DNA from: Udeniomyces pyricola
Lineage: Eukaryota; Basidiomycota; Tremellomycetes; Cystofilobasidiales; Mrakiaceae
Direction: 5' to 3'
NCBI GenBank assembly: GCA_039545295.1
Contig: BCIK01000004.1
Location: 931,389 to 995,388 of the forward strand
Length of the DNA stretch: 64,000 bases
Numbering within the stretch: the stretch's first letter is position 1; each line of letters starts with the position of its first letter. Below, one piece after another: positions 11,930-23,904 of the stretch. The notes below the pieces were generated by a model. The model searched no databases and was not told where the DNA came from. It was given only the letters and a program-made list of their open reading frames with translations. The position numbers and the translations under genes are program-made.

Positions 11930-14891
11930 CTGAAGGAACAAATAGCTCCAAGGCCGTGCACCATCTTCTTTTAATCTCCTGCTTCTTCCATCAGCTTCAG
12001 CTTTTCTCTCTCTCTTTTTTCCCCTCCCGATCCCCCTCCCCCCTCTTCCATGTCTGTCACTCGATGGACAACACCAGCTTTTTCTTTTCATAGCTTAGCT
12101 ATCTCTTCTCAATTCTTCTCAGCTGTGTTCATGGCCTCGTTCTCGCAGATTGACTTGCAATTCCCAATCTGTTCACCCACAACATAATTGTCACTTGTAT
12201 GATGGTTACATCCCTTATATATTTATCTATGTATATCAGCTGCTACTGCCCGTATCATATACGATATCGTTCATAGTTGATCTGGAACATGTGCACTTGA
12301 AGTGATGTCTGGTAATCGTTGTCTGTCTTGCTCCCTTTGGAAGGCATATGCATTATATATAGGGAGACAATTATATACTGTACACATACTGCATGTTGCG
12401 AACAGCGCAGGCTGTGATCTCTCCCATGAGTTCAAGAAGGCTGTACCCTAAAGCTCCACGGCACAAGAGCGCGATTCCGGTTTTTTTCGACTTAACTCTT
12501 TCCTTCCCCACTCTCCTTCCTTGTTCCGGTCTCTTCTCCCTCTCTCTCTCTCTCTTCTCCCAATTCCTCCACCCTCCCCCCTTTTTTGCTCGCATCTCGC
12601 GCCAACGTGAGTCACTCTTCCCTCCTTCCCTTTCCTCATCTCTCCCTCGCCACGCTCTTCACCAGGATGTAACCCAGTCAATCCATTCTCCGACCGACCC
12701 GACTCTCTTGTCTCCCCACTCGGACCCGTCGCGACTCCCCACGTAGGGCAGATTTTGTCTCTTCATGGGGTAATTGCTTCGGGTTGGTAATTCGCCTGGT
12801 CCCCTGCGTTATGTAGGCTCCGGGTCGGGTGTCGCTTTCCGTTTTCCTTGGAAACCTTCACCTCACTTTCATGGGACGTTATCGGACTGCCTTACAGTAC
12901 CGTCGTTTCTGCCTTCCTTTTCTTGGGACCACTTCTTGTCGCGACTTCTCCTTGAAGCGCTTCTCTGAGTGGATTGCTTGGGGACACGTTGGTGTAGGAA
13001 GTGAGAGGGAGATGGGCTTCGGCTATCGCCTCTTTATCTTCCCAACACTCGCGTTGACTCGAGTCGGTTCATTCAGTCTAGCGCTCTGGATGCGGGAACA
13101 ATAGGGAGCACGGTTGCGGTAAAGGAAGAAAGTCTCGATGGCAGTTTGGACGTGGAGGATGATTTCGTCTCGAGGAGGAGTGTTTTTCCAAGGGGTTTGC
13201 ATGGGAGACTTGAAGGTCGCGAAGGCAAGATTACAACGACGGCTTCTGATCCACTTACTACTCTACCAGCTCCTTCACTCATTCATTCACACCCTTCGGG
13301 ACTGCCGTAATGTCGAGACCTGTTGGCTAATGATCACTTTGTGCTCTTTCTTGCCCGGTTTAGGTTCCTATCGCGTTTCTTGGATCCGCTCTCTTTACTT
13401 TTATACAAGGTTAGTTTTCATCGTCTCATCCACTCTTCATCCTCTTGCCCCATTCCCATCCTCCAATCCCTCGACATGATGACTCGAAATTTGACAAGCA
13501 TATATCTTAAGCGGGAGTAGCATCCCGTTTTCCTGTGGACCAATATTTCTTCACCTGATCTTCCCTATTCCTCGTCTCTCGAACATTCGTTGCGTTGATG
13601 CAATTTGTGAAGCGGAATGACTGACATCATTTGTGCTTGTTTCCATCCTGCGTTGTATCAGTTCGTATCATCTACTGTATGCCTTGTTTTCTGATAATTT
13701 ATGATAATGTTGTTTCTTGATGTCGTCGCACGAAAACTATTCTTGGGCTGGATGAAAACGTGAACGTGTTGATTGGTGTCTTGACTCGTGAACATGAGGG
13801 CCACCCCATCGCCCTACATCCCTACGCCCTCCATAGCCATGTTATGTATACGTACATGCGTTGGTATATACTAGCGTATCACGTTGAGCCAGACATCGTG
13901 TTTCTACGAGCAGGGCATAAAATGCAGCTGTATGCTGACTGCACGTAAGAATTCAAGTGGCCCGCCGTCGAACGATCTGCATTTACAGGCCCTTGCGCGC
14001 CACCCTAGTAGTAAGCTACGTCGACATACTCCTAGTCTGACTTGACCAAAGACGCGGCTGCACATCACATCATGCATGGTTTGGAAACCGTCTGGTCATT
14101 GCTTTACATAGCTAGCATGGATCTGTGCATTTAGAAGACGTTACTGAAGCATGCATGCATGGTGTTGATGTATTGATGGTTTCAACGTTCTGGTTCGACC
14201 AGCGGATCTGATGTGTTACTACCGGCCGTGACATGTCATAAGAGCGCACTCGGGTATACCCGAAAATATAAATGCCTCATGTGGTCGATCATGATGAGAT
14301 AAATACGTCCAGAACGTACAGATGTCCTGAGTCGTCAACATCCACTGTGTGGTCTCGAAGCCCCGCTTACATATCGCTGACAACCCAGTACACAGGACGT
14401 GTACTTCATTGACCAATTGATTCCTCTCCTGCTGTTGTGCTCGAGAGTATCTGACGCAGACAGCCAAAGAAAACGGCGAGCAAGGACGACGCGTACCAGA
14501 GCAATGCCCTGCCCCCTGAGATCTGAGAACTTCTCAACCCTCACATCTGTTCCATCCGAAATGCCTCACTTCTCCACCATCCCTTGTAAAGCGCTCATCC
14601 AACATTGCGGGGCCAGACCTTTGCGTCCTTTTTCTCTCTTTCTTATATCCCTCTCTCGTTCCGCATGAGAGTTCGATCGGGTTCACGAGCGAAAACTCAC
14701 ACTTGGAGAGCATTCAGGATCAAATCATGAGGCTGGGTTTTTAGGCACGCCGCCTCGGCGAAATCCTGCAGCTGGTTCAACCCTTTCCTTCATGCCCATT
14801 AACGGCCTCTTCAGCTGAATCTCACATTGCACCCTACACACGCCGTTATCTCCCGCTACTTGACCTCCTACAACTAACCATCACCATCACC
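11930..14891. other. Gene-free 3 kb region between ferritin-like and ferric reductase genes
   Basis: No frame in this 2.96 kb shows a recognisable domain or coherent splice chain. The longest candidates (12829-13104, 13138-13479) look like chance frames. The first part is the 3' flank of the Rds1-like gene, with AT-rich, terminator-like sequence near 12190-12390. The part before 14892 is the ferric reductase promoter. A non-coding transcript is possible but nothing in the sequence proves it. Confidence 0.5.
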
Positions 14892-17800
14892 ATGGATATG
14901 GACATGGACATGCCAAACACGACGATCTCATCCGTCTACAGCACGTACGTACCCGCTGGCTTTATGACATATCCCTCGCTTCTTTTACTCGGAATGCTCA
15001 TTGACGAAAAGCTGACTTGCCGTCCTGTTTTAAATCGGGGGACTCGTACACATCTTCTTTATCCATTTCCAGTTGTACCCTCGGTCAACGCAATGGAACC
15101 TACCCAGATGGATCCATGGGCGCTGGAACGTACGCATATGGCCATTACGTTCCAACCGACACAGAGCAAGCGGCCTGCCAAGCCGAACATGTCAGTAGCG
15201 TCTCGTCCGCAGACCTTGACTTTGATGGTGGAATGGATCGACGACAAAACCTGACGCTACATTTCGGTGTCTTCGTTGTCTTCTTGACCTTCTCCCTGCT
15301 GAAGGAACCCTGGGACGCCTCCGTCAGATACATTTACTGGACGATGTACATCATCTGTGCTTATTTCGCTGTGTGCGCTGTCTTCAACCATCTCGCCAGG
15401 TGGATCAAGTACAATCGGTGTGTACAATCTCGGTTTTCCTCCCCCCCCCCCCCTCCCCCTTTTTTTGTCTGATTGCTCGCTGACACTTGATATGCGTTTC
15501 GTCTCCTTTCAGCACTCTCGGCCTAGATGGCGTTCTTCCTTGGTCTTCTCGACTGACCGCAGGCTTCCGATCTCTCGACTCGCGACGCTTCGCCACTTGG
15601 ATGCCTCCAACAGGAACCTTACTCGTCTCGATCGGCATGCTACTCTTTTCGCTCATCGTCACCTTTGGTATCCGTCCGTACTACCGAGAGCCTAACTTTG
15701 GATCTCCCCCTCTGTACGTATGTTTTCTCTCGGTCGTCCCAACGCGCGAGTGTCTCATTGGGAAATGGGTAATTGATGCGACTATACTATCTCTCGCTTT
15801 CTCTCTATCATCTCTTTTTCCTTTTCTCTTTGCTTTGACTTGGAAACGACAGTGGCCTGCGCTCGGAATGGATTTCAATGGCGCTCATCGTATGGATCAT
15901 CGCTCTGGGTGTCAAGCGGAACGCTCTTGGGTTTCTCACGGGAATCCCTTATCAACGCCTGCTCGATTACCACAAGACGTTCGGCTGGATCTGCCTCGTG
16001 TTCGCCATAGTTCACACGGTTGCTATGATGATCCAATTCAGGAAATCGGGAGCTCCTTGGGTCGAGTCGAGGGATATGTACCCTGAGCTCTATGGATGGG
16101 CAGCTTGGTAAGTCCGATGATGTTCAATTTTTTTTTAGTTGAGCGCCATCGAACACCTTGTTTTTTTTTTTTTTTTTTTTTTGGTCTGAAACCGTGGACT
16201 TCTGGCAGCTGACTCGACGGCGACATCGACAACAACGGATGTCTCTGTTCCTGTGTTTTTTTTTTCTTTTCCTTTTTCTTTTCCTTCCTCCGTATCAGGG
16301 GCTCTCTCGTAGCTTTGATTTGGCTCTGCGTCATGTCCCTTGGACCCGTCCGCCGACTTGCTTACGAATTCTTTTACATCTTGCATATGGTCTGCGTCTT
16401 GCGTAAGCCCTCATTTTTCTGCGCCCATTTCTTTTCCTTCTTCATATGTCCCTCGCCTTGATCAATTTGATATCTGACTGAAAATAAAAAAACGGATCCG
16501 GATGTGTTGTGTCATTATTCATATCGCACAGTCTTCATCGTGTTCCTGTACTATCACACCTATCTTCTCTTGCTCTCTTGGCCTCTGCTTCACGCCGCCG
16601 TCGTCGTCCTCGGCACGGCGATGCTTTACCGATTCCTTGTCACCGGCATCCAAACCATGGGATTCTTACGACCTCAGCAAGCCGTCGTCGAGCTGATTGA
16701 GGATGGTGCTCTTCGCATCGAGGTTTCCTCCAAGATCAAGTGGGACGCTGGCCAGTACTTTTACGTTCGGTTCACCTCGCTCTCGCTCCATCCGTGGCAA
16801 AGCCATCCATTCACCGCCATCCCTGTGCCTCTTGAATCCCGTGATTCTCCTACGTCGCCTGACGTCAATGCCGACCTTGAAAAGGCATCGAAGCGGTCAG
16901 ACCTCGCCCTTTTGGATGAATCCAAGGTCGCTTTCATCCTCCGACCGCACTCTGGTCTGACTCAACGGCTCTTCAACCGGGTCTCCTCCTCGCCTTCGGG
17001 CTCTCTCCGTTTCTCCGTCTTCCTCGATGGACCTTATTCGTCTGGTTCGGCCGAGCAAGTTTCCGTTACGTCAGCCGATCGAGCGCTCGTCGTCGCGGGC
17101 GGAACGGGACTCTCGTTCGCCCTCCCTCTCATCTTTGAGACCCTCTCCAAATCACCCACGTTCTCCTCACCCTCGATAAACCAACTCCGATCGATCGAGA
17201 TTGCTTGGGCCGTTCGACACGTGTCGTGCTTCGATTGGTACAAGCCGCTGATTGAACGGACGAGAGACCTGGCTCGAGCTCAAGGGATCGAGTTTGACTT
17301 GACGCTCTACGTCTCTCGAGCGACGGATCTCACTCAAGAACTTAAAGCAACCGCTCAAAGTGGACACGAGGAGGAAGAGGAGATGAACGAGAAGAAGCCT
17401 ACCATTGGTGGGTTTAAGGTCGTTCAAGGTCGACCAAACGGGGCTGGCCTCGTTCGAAACGCCATCGTTGCTGCTGATACTGTCGAGAACACCGTCAGTG
17501 ATTGCCGACTTGTCGTCATCAGTAAGTGATTCCAAGTTCAACCTCCGGCAAGGGTCGGTAATGGTTTTCGCCATTGGACGAACGTCGTTCATTCCGAACA
17601 CATGCTTACTGTCTCTGATCTTCTTCTCCCTCCTTCCCATTGGTCCGTTCTTATTCAATCCCATTTCTGCTTCTTCTTTTTCTGTTGTTTGTTTTGTTTC
17701 TCTTGTTTTGTTGTTGTTGTTGTTGTTGTTGTCGTGGTGTGATCTTGGGATCTTCTTTAGGCTGCGGTCCTTCCGCGCTCGCTCTCGACGTCCGCAACGC

Positions 17801-17906
17801 GACCGCTCGCGAACAGCTCGCCATCTTCAAAAGACCGACGACTGGGCAGTCGCGAGGCTCGACGATCCGAGATCTCGAGCTCGTCGAGGAAGTTTACGAG
17901 TCGTGA
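14892..17906 (+). CDS. Ferric/cupric reductase transmembrane component (FRE family)
   Basis: Seven exons: 14892-14944, 15073-15417, 15513-15713, 15853-16107, 16299-16402, 16532-17521, 17761-17906 (697 aa, all phases close). A short N-terminus rich in Met and Asp precedes about seven membrane segments (residues 77-360). The two bis-heme histidine pairs are visible in DYHKTFGW/IVHTVAMM and ILHMVCVL/YYHTYLLL. The FAD site is HPWQSHPFTAI. The NADPH part has VVAGGTGLSFALPLI, and the last exon supplies the terminal CGPSAL motif. The enzyme moves electrons from cytosolic NADPH across the plasma membrane to reduce extracellular Fe(III) or Cu(II) before uptake. An acidic loop near residue 610 is variable in the family. 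The family is certain; the preferred metal is not. Confidence 0.94.
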
Positions 17907-18541
17907 TTGATTCATGAGATTACATGGCCATTATGTATTGATTGGTTGGGTAGATCGGTCTTTTTTTTCTTAGCGTGAAGATGATGGTGATGTTCGAGAT
18001 ATGACAAGTATGTGTATATATATATCACATATGAATGCCTCCCTACTCGTTTGGCAGCTTGTTGAGTGGATGGAGAATTGGGCAAAGAAAAGAGTGTGCA
18101 TATATTCTAGCTATCTATCCTGACACTACGTGGTGTTTGCAGAGATCTCGTCGACGCATGTAGCTTGGAGACGTACATGGTACACCTACAAAACGACGCG
18201 ATATCGATCAATGCGACTTTGGATGTATACATATAGATGTAGTCACTGCTTCTAGGAACGGACTTGAACCGCGAATGGTCACTATGCATGACGTTGATAT
18301 AGATCATGTATCGTATGGTACAAGGCGTAGTCTGGTCAAGTTACGGGGTCAGTCGGTGACGTGGTGAGGGAAGAAACGATTGAAATATTGAAAGAAAGAG
18401 TTGGAGCTTGCATTGCGTCATTGGAATATGATTCCTGTGCCGGCATGCCGGATCCACATGGCCGCCCGCCGACGTTTGCATCATCGTCTGCTTTCCCTCC
18501 CAGGTCGACCTTCAAACCGCCATCTCGCTTTACTTGAACCA

Positions 18542-18576
<35 letters not shown>

Positions 18577-18659
18577 TCCCCCCCCCCCCCCCCCCCCCCC
18601 CCCTTCACCCAACTTCCAACTTTAACACCCACACTCAACATCACCTAACCTATCTCATC
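17907..18659. other. Intergenic with long poly-C tract
   Basis: About 750 bases between two genes on the + strand. The first half is the 3' flank of the ferric reductase. The notable item is a nearly uninterrupted C tract at 18543-18603 (32 C, then TCT, then 26 C), about 57 bases before the next ATG. No coding exon is supportable. Confidence 0.7.
18543..18603 (+). repeat. Poly-C tract in the 5' leader/promoter of the 181-aa gene
   Basis: Homopolymer of C broken only by TCT at 18575-18577. Read from the other strand it is poly-G and could form a quadruplex; as C it could form an i-motif. Its length is also error-prone in sequencing. Confidence 0.85.
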
Positions 18660-19717
18660 ATGGACGGCATCTCCGGTCTCAACAAGCAGCAACAGCAAAT
18701 CTTTGAGCTTGCCAACACTCATCTCGAGCATGACCTTTCGCCCTCGGACCGCGACGCCCTCAAGCGAGCCGGCACAACGCTCGCCACGTGAGACAACACC
18801 ATTCACTTTCTTCTCTTCTTCCTGGTATACCCTTGTTTGATCCGATCCTGACAACTCATTTCGTCTACCTTGTTCAGACACACCTGGTTCGGAAGCGCCA
18901 TTGGCACCAGTCTCGGTCTCGCCCTCGCACTTCGAGGCAGGTCCAACCTTCATCGCGCTTTCGTCATCATGAAGAAAGCCCCCAAACCGACTGAAGTCAT
19001 CATGGAAACGGGCGAACACGTCAAGGTACCCCAGAAGTACTTGAACAACTTGGAGGAACCGGGAGCGTTGTCGACGTTCTTTAGTTGCTTCTTGTTGGGC
19101 ACGTTGGGCGTGAGTTTGATTTTCTTTCTTTCTCTCTCGTTCTTTTCTTTAGCTCGCTCACTTGACGAATGATTGGCGTCTTTGGATGCAACCGAGATGT
19201 CTCCTGGCACATATGCTGATGGAACGCTTTTTGCCCGCAATTGTCATGTACACAAAAAAAAAAAACGAAACGAACACGCTTCATCCGTCGTCTACATAGC
19301 TCCTGGCTGGATCCAGCTTTGGCACCCTTACCGGCTCGTACTCGGCTAAGAAGACCGTCGAGCGGGAGGTCGATTTGGCTCGCTTGAAAAACGCCTACAG
19401 GTCAGTGACTTTTCTTTCTTTCTTTTGGGTTCTTCCTTCCCTTGTTGAGTTACAGGATCGTCCTGAAGAGAGAAAGTTGGCGAGATGCTGATCATTCCTG
19501 CCTGTCTACACTTCCATCTGAATTCGCCCCCTCTCCACCTCCTTTCCTCTCCCTGGTTTTCATGGACAACTCTCCTCTTTCATTATTCTGCCTTTGCCCT
19601 TTGTCTGTCTCTCTATGTTCTCGCTTGATCAGACTCTTCCGAATCGACCTCCTCAAGAAGGAAGTCGCTGAGCTTGAGAACTCCACGGCCGAGCTTCCTT
19701 CTCCCTTCTGGTCGTAA
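18660..19717 (+). CDS. Small membrane protein of unknown function (181 aa)
   Basis: Four exons, 18660-18787, 18878-19109, 19300-19400 and 19633-19717, close in phase. Residues 43-70 (HTWFGSAIGTSLGLALAL) and about 105-132 (STFFSCFLLGTLGLLAG and SSFGTLTGSYSAKKT) are Gly-rich hydrophobic segments able to span a membrane. A charged helix with LKKEVAELE follows and the protein ends PFWS. I do not recognise a named family. The layout (two Gly-rich helices joined by a basic loop) would fit an organelle membrane protein. Exon 3 needs the acceptor ending TACATAG (19294-19299) rather than the nearby ATCCAG, because only the first keeps the frame. Confidence 0.8.
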
Positions 19718-20434
19718 TCCCCACGCTCCTTCTCTCCCTCTCTGATACGCATCCAACCTTTCTTCTTCTTCTTTTTCTGCGTGCGATCATGCGGCGGCAT
19801 CTTTCCATTCCATCCATCTATTCGTCCAATTTCTCTCGCCTCCCGTCCTCGCCTCCCGTCTCGGGACATACACCCCCTTCCTCCTCTCCACACCTCATCG
19901 ATCATCATCCCGTCCCATCCCATCCCATCCCATTCCATAGTCTCTTCCTCCTTCTTTCCATTCTTGTCCATGTATCCTATCACTTTCACCATCCCCCCCT
20001 CTCTTCTTTCTCTTGCCCCAATCGCCCGGCCTAAAATCCTTGACGAGCTTTGAACATTCTCTCTCTTTATCTCTCCCTAATTCACCACCGGTCTCCCAGA
20101 AAGTTTCACGTCATGATGTATTATGAATCATCTGTTTGGTTTCTCGGATCGACTTGTAAAAAACGGGTCTGATGAAGGGAACGGGGAGAAAGGAGGAGGG
20201 GGTTACTTAAATTGGGCATACATGTTTCTCTCACGTTTTGACTCTCGATCATTCACACTTTGACACGAGAAAAAAAAAAAAAAAAACAGATTGAGAACTA
20301 AGATACATGAGTTATCCAAAAAAACGTTTTTTTGTGGTGATAAAGAACATGGATGAGTGTATATATATAAATGTGTGTGTGTGTAAGTGTGTGTGTATAT
20401 GTGGGTATGTGTTTTTTTTTTTTTTTTTGGGGTG
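19718..20434. other. Convergent 3' flanks, no gene
   Basis: About 720 bases between converging genes. It is pyrimidine-rich up to about 20050, then AT- and GT-rich with (GT)n near 20370-20405, an A run at 20271-20286 and a T run at 20412-20428. These are plausible 3' ends for both neighbours. Confidence 0.55.
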
Positions 20435-21439
20435 TTAAGCTCGCTTAGGAGTAGTGGATGAGGTTCCTTCGCCCTTGAGGTCGATGCCTTGGTGGGCTGG
20501 TCCTCCGGGAGCGCTATCGGGCCTGGTCATGGTGTGCTCAACGCCGGGAGTCAACGTCTTGAAGGGATTGTTCTGAAGAAAAAAAAAGGTGGAAAAAAGA
20601 GAAGGAAGGGCAGGAAACAGGGAGGGAAGGGGGAGTGGTTAGCAGNGGNGGGGGGGGGGGGNTTGGTCTAGTTCTTTNTTTNTTTNTTTTNTTNTTNTTN
20701 TTTNTTTTTGTTCAAGGAGAGGAAGTAAGGAGGGGGGTTTAAGAAATAGAGAGAAAAGTCGAGTTGGAAGGGGATAAAATGAATAAGAGGGGTTTATTGA
20801 CGATGTAGATCAGGCCTCCTCCGAGAGCAACGACGGAAGCGGCGAGCTAAAAGAGGAGTTTGAATGGAATGGGAACGGGCAATGGAACGGTTGATGTCAG
20901 TCAGTCAGTCACTCGGGTTTTGGTTTTGGGTGTGGTTCGAGTTGGTTGGGTAGGGTTGAACGAGGGATGGGGAAAGGAAGACATAGGAGTAGGTGTTATG
21001 TGTATATATGTGTGTGGATGGATATATGTAAAAGGGAAAGGGAGTTCAAGAAAGGAGCGAGAAACGAACGATCCAGATGGAGTTAGGCTTGGAGGCGTGC
21101 GACTCAAGACGAGGTCTGAAATGGTAGGTCAAACAATCCCGTCATTTCGGTCATTCAGGAAAAGAACAAGAGAGCGGCAGCGACCACAGATAGAGGGAAA
21201 GGATAGGTCAGTTCAAAGGTTTTAGTTTTTGGGTATCAAAAGGAACGGATAGCGTTGGATGGATGGGTGGGCCGAGTGCTTGAGAGGGAGAGAGGGCAAA
21301 AGGAAGAAGAAAGAAGAGGAACGCACGGCTGCTTGGGCTCAGCGTTTTCGGCTCGTCGAAGCGAGGAGGAAAACGTTCGGATGGACGACCGTCGGGGGGC
21401 AGTCGAGGTGAGAAGGGAGCGAGCGATGGAAGAGGACAT
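20435..21439 (-). CDS. Small single-pass, probably mitochondrial protein (113 aa)
   Basis: Four exons, 21439-21327, 21115-21070, 20846-20802 and 20572-20435, join exactly in phase. Residues 1-31 (MSSSIARSLL to FSSSLRRAEN) form an Arg/Ser-rich amphipathic leader typical of mitochondrial import. One membrane helix is assembled across two tiny exons of 46 and 45 bases (SIWILAASVVALGGGLIYI). It is followed by NNPFKTLTPGVEH and a polar tail ending TPKRA. The NPFKTPGV-like motif after a single helix recalls uncharacterised fungal mitochondrial proteins; no function can be given. The donor of the 45-base exon is the unusual GTCAAT. Several N bases (20646-20701) lie in the last intron. Confidence 0.75.
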
Positions 21440-22396
21440 GATGATGGTGGGTGTTTAGCGTGTGATGGAGTGAGTGGTGGTGGTGGTGGTGTTGATGATG
21501 ATGATGATGATGTGGGTTGATGGTGATGAGAGAGAGAGAGACAAAGGCTGGACGAACGAAAAAGGGCCGAGATCGTGTGGGAAGTGGAATGAATCCGAGT
21601 TTACATGGTCGATCGTCACTCTTTGATCGTATGGGCACGCCTGATGATCGATGACGTTGCATTTCAAGTCATCTAGTCTCGTCAGCGCACATTCTGGATT
21701 CAGACTGACGTCTGTGCATGATTTGTTTTGATTGATGGTAGTACTTTGATCATATACTATATCTATCATGCTGCAAGTGCGTAGATTAGATTCTCACTTC
21801 AACAATCCAGTCCGTCATAAATATGCATGGATAATATCGTGGTGATCATCAAAATGCATATATCATGTATTAGCATGCAGAATATGCATGATGCATGTTC
21901 AGATCGATCTTGATCATGAATCCTCCCGGCCAATATTGCAGTCTATCATAATATAGTCACGTATCATCGACAGCCATCATCTACCATGGGCTACTAATAA
22001 CTACTTTCACTGCATCACAGATCAGGGGCGCTTTCGTGTTGTGCATTGTATCCTGGTTCGCCTAACAAAATCCAGCTTGTTTGGTTATTCCCCTCTCCCC
22101 TCCCCCTGCGCGCCGGTTCTCTCGTTCCCAGCTTTCCTCAACCCCATCATCCCGACGCTTATCGCCAGACTACAACAGTATACACCATCAACCGCGCTTC
22201 CTTCTTCTCTGTCCGAGATCTCTCGAGTCCTGTGGAACTCCATTTAGCCATCGACCCGTCTCCTTGACAGCCACTCAACGTTAGCCAGCTAGCTGCTCCG
22301 ACGATCGGCTACTCACAAATAAAGCTATATGTAGCTAGCTCCTGCATCATCAATCAACCAACCAACCCCTTGAATAGTCTTTCCACAGCCTGCATC
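21440..22396. other. Divergent promoter region, no gene
   Basis: About 960 bases between divergently transcribed genes. It contains a (GGT/GAT)n-like stretch at about 21472-21512 and AT-rich DNA with repeated ATGCAT at 21820-21910. I see no supportable coding exon. Confidence 0.55.
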
Positions 22397-23904
22397 ATGA
22401 AGATCCTCGATTCGCTCTCTCCTTACCTCACCCTCTTCATCCTCATCGGACCTCTCGTCCTCCCTCATCTCACCCGCTTCATCACCTTTCTCACCACCCT
22501 CTTGGTTCCCCGTCCACCTGTGTCGTCTCAAAGGCCATCATCCTCTTCCTCCCCACCCATTTCGACTCGCCCTCGACCTTCTCGACTCGTCCTCCTCCTC
22601 ATTCTTGCTCATACGACCTATCATCTTTCGTACCTCCTCAATCCTCCTCTCAACATCTTCACCCAGACAAACTCATCTTTACTCACAACGCCCGTATCCG
22701 TCTTACAGACTCGTCTTGGAGATCTAACCGTCAAGAACCCTTTGGGGCGGCGGCGACTACTTTTCTCCTTCCTCCCTTCGTTTCAGACGCAACACCCACC
22801 CCAGCGTCCGCCAGACGCAGCCGAGATATCCGATTTGGTCGATACATTCTCCTCGTTGACGTCTCGGTATCTCTACGCTCGGTTCTCCCACTCTACTTAC
22901 CTCTTACACACGTCTGTGGGCTCGCCGTTGAAGACGAACGATTTTGTCTCGCATGCGCTTGTGTGGTCGCTCCTCAAGAGCTGGGAAATCGTGGCCGAGG
23001 TGGGATTGTTGACGATAGGGCTTTGGGCAGCGGGAGGTGGGAAGGAAATGAGGTGGAGGAAGTATGTTGGGTGGGGGGTTGTTGGGGTTGGGATCGTAGA
23101 AGTTGGTTGGGTCGTATTGGGAAAGGTCGATAGAGGGAATGGCAAGGGCGCTATGGTACGTGTCCTTTTTTGTATATATATACTTGTTTGTTTGGTTGTT
23201 TGGTTGTTTGCTTTTGTAGGAGTTGGATTCTATGGTAGTGTTTCTCCAAGTGTTTTTTTTTCTGTCCCTACGACGTCAACAAAGTCGTAGATGCGAGGCG
23301 TTCTTTGTGTTGCGTTGTTTTGGTTTTCTTTTTTTTTTTCTTTTTTTTTCTTGTCTGCTTTCATCGACCGCATTAGGGCCTACTGTCATCCAGACGCTGA
23401 CGATTCTCCCCCTTTTTTTTCCTATTCTTTTTTTTCTCTTTCTTTCTCTCTATTCTCGCATTTTCTAATCATCAGCTTGGTGATACGATCCAAAAGCTGC
23501 ATCATCTCTTTTTCCTCCTTCTGTTCCCTTTCCTTCTCCACTTCCTCCCCTCGACGACTCCTTCCCTCTCCTCGTCTCCATCGAACCTTCTCCCACCACT
23601 CGTCCCCCGTCTGACGTCCCTCCTCCAGACACTTCAACTGATTGACGTCTCACATCTGTCGAGCCTGCGGTCGGCACCGCTTCGAGCGCGGTACGTCGCC
23701 GCGGGCGAGGCGTTAGAGAAGGAAGCGAGATGGGGGAGGGAAAGTCAGGCTGTGAAGGAGGAAGGGGAGAAGAGGGGATTGACGGGTGAAGAGGGGGTTC
23801 GTGGAGGTTTGAGGGAAGGAGCAGAGAGGTTTGTGAGGGAGGGCGAGAGGGGAATTCAGGATGTGTTGAACCGAGCTGGGTTGAGGCCGTCGACTAGAGG
23901 TTGA
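22397..23904 (+). CDS. Multispanning membrane protein of unknown function (400 aa)
   Basis: Three exons, 22397-23155, 23220-23234 and 23476-23904, keep phase 0 throughout. The middle exon is only 15 bases (codes ELDSM). Hydrophobic segments lie at about residues 7-37, 63-83, 190-215 and 225-246, and a fifth in the last exon (HHLFFLLLFPFLLHFL). The C-terminal 110 residues are charged and helical (EALEKEARWGRESQAVKEEG). The layout of four helices, a soluble loop with DAAEISDLVDTFSSLTSRYLYAR, and a fifth helix is consistent with an ER or other endomembrane protein. I recognise no named family. The start is the first ATG in frame. The micro-exon could be mis-modelled, but skipping it also keeps frame. 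Confidence 0.72.

Noticed and set aside
12393..13520. Several overlapping + strand frames as a possible extra gene
   Set aside because: No domain, no consistent phase chain and biased only by pyrimidine content.
14170..14210. Possible tRNA B-box-like sequence (TGGTTCGACCAG)
   Set aside because: No A-box at the right distance and no cloverleaf could be formed by eye.
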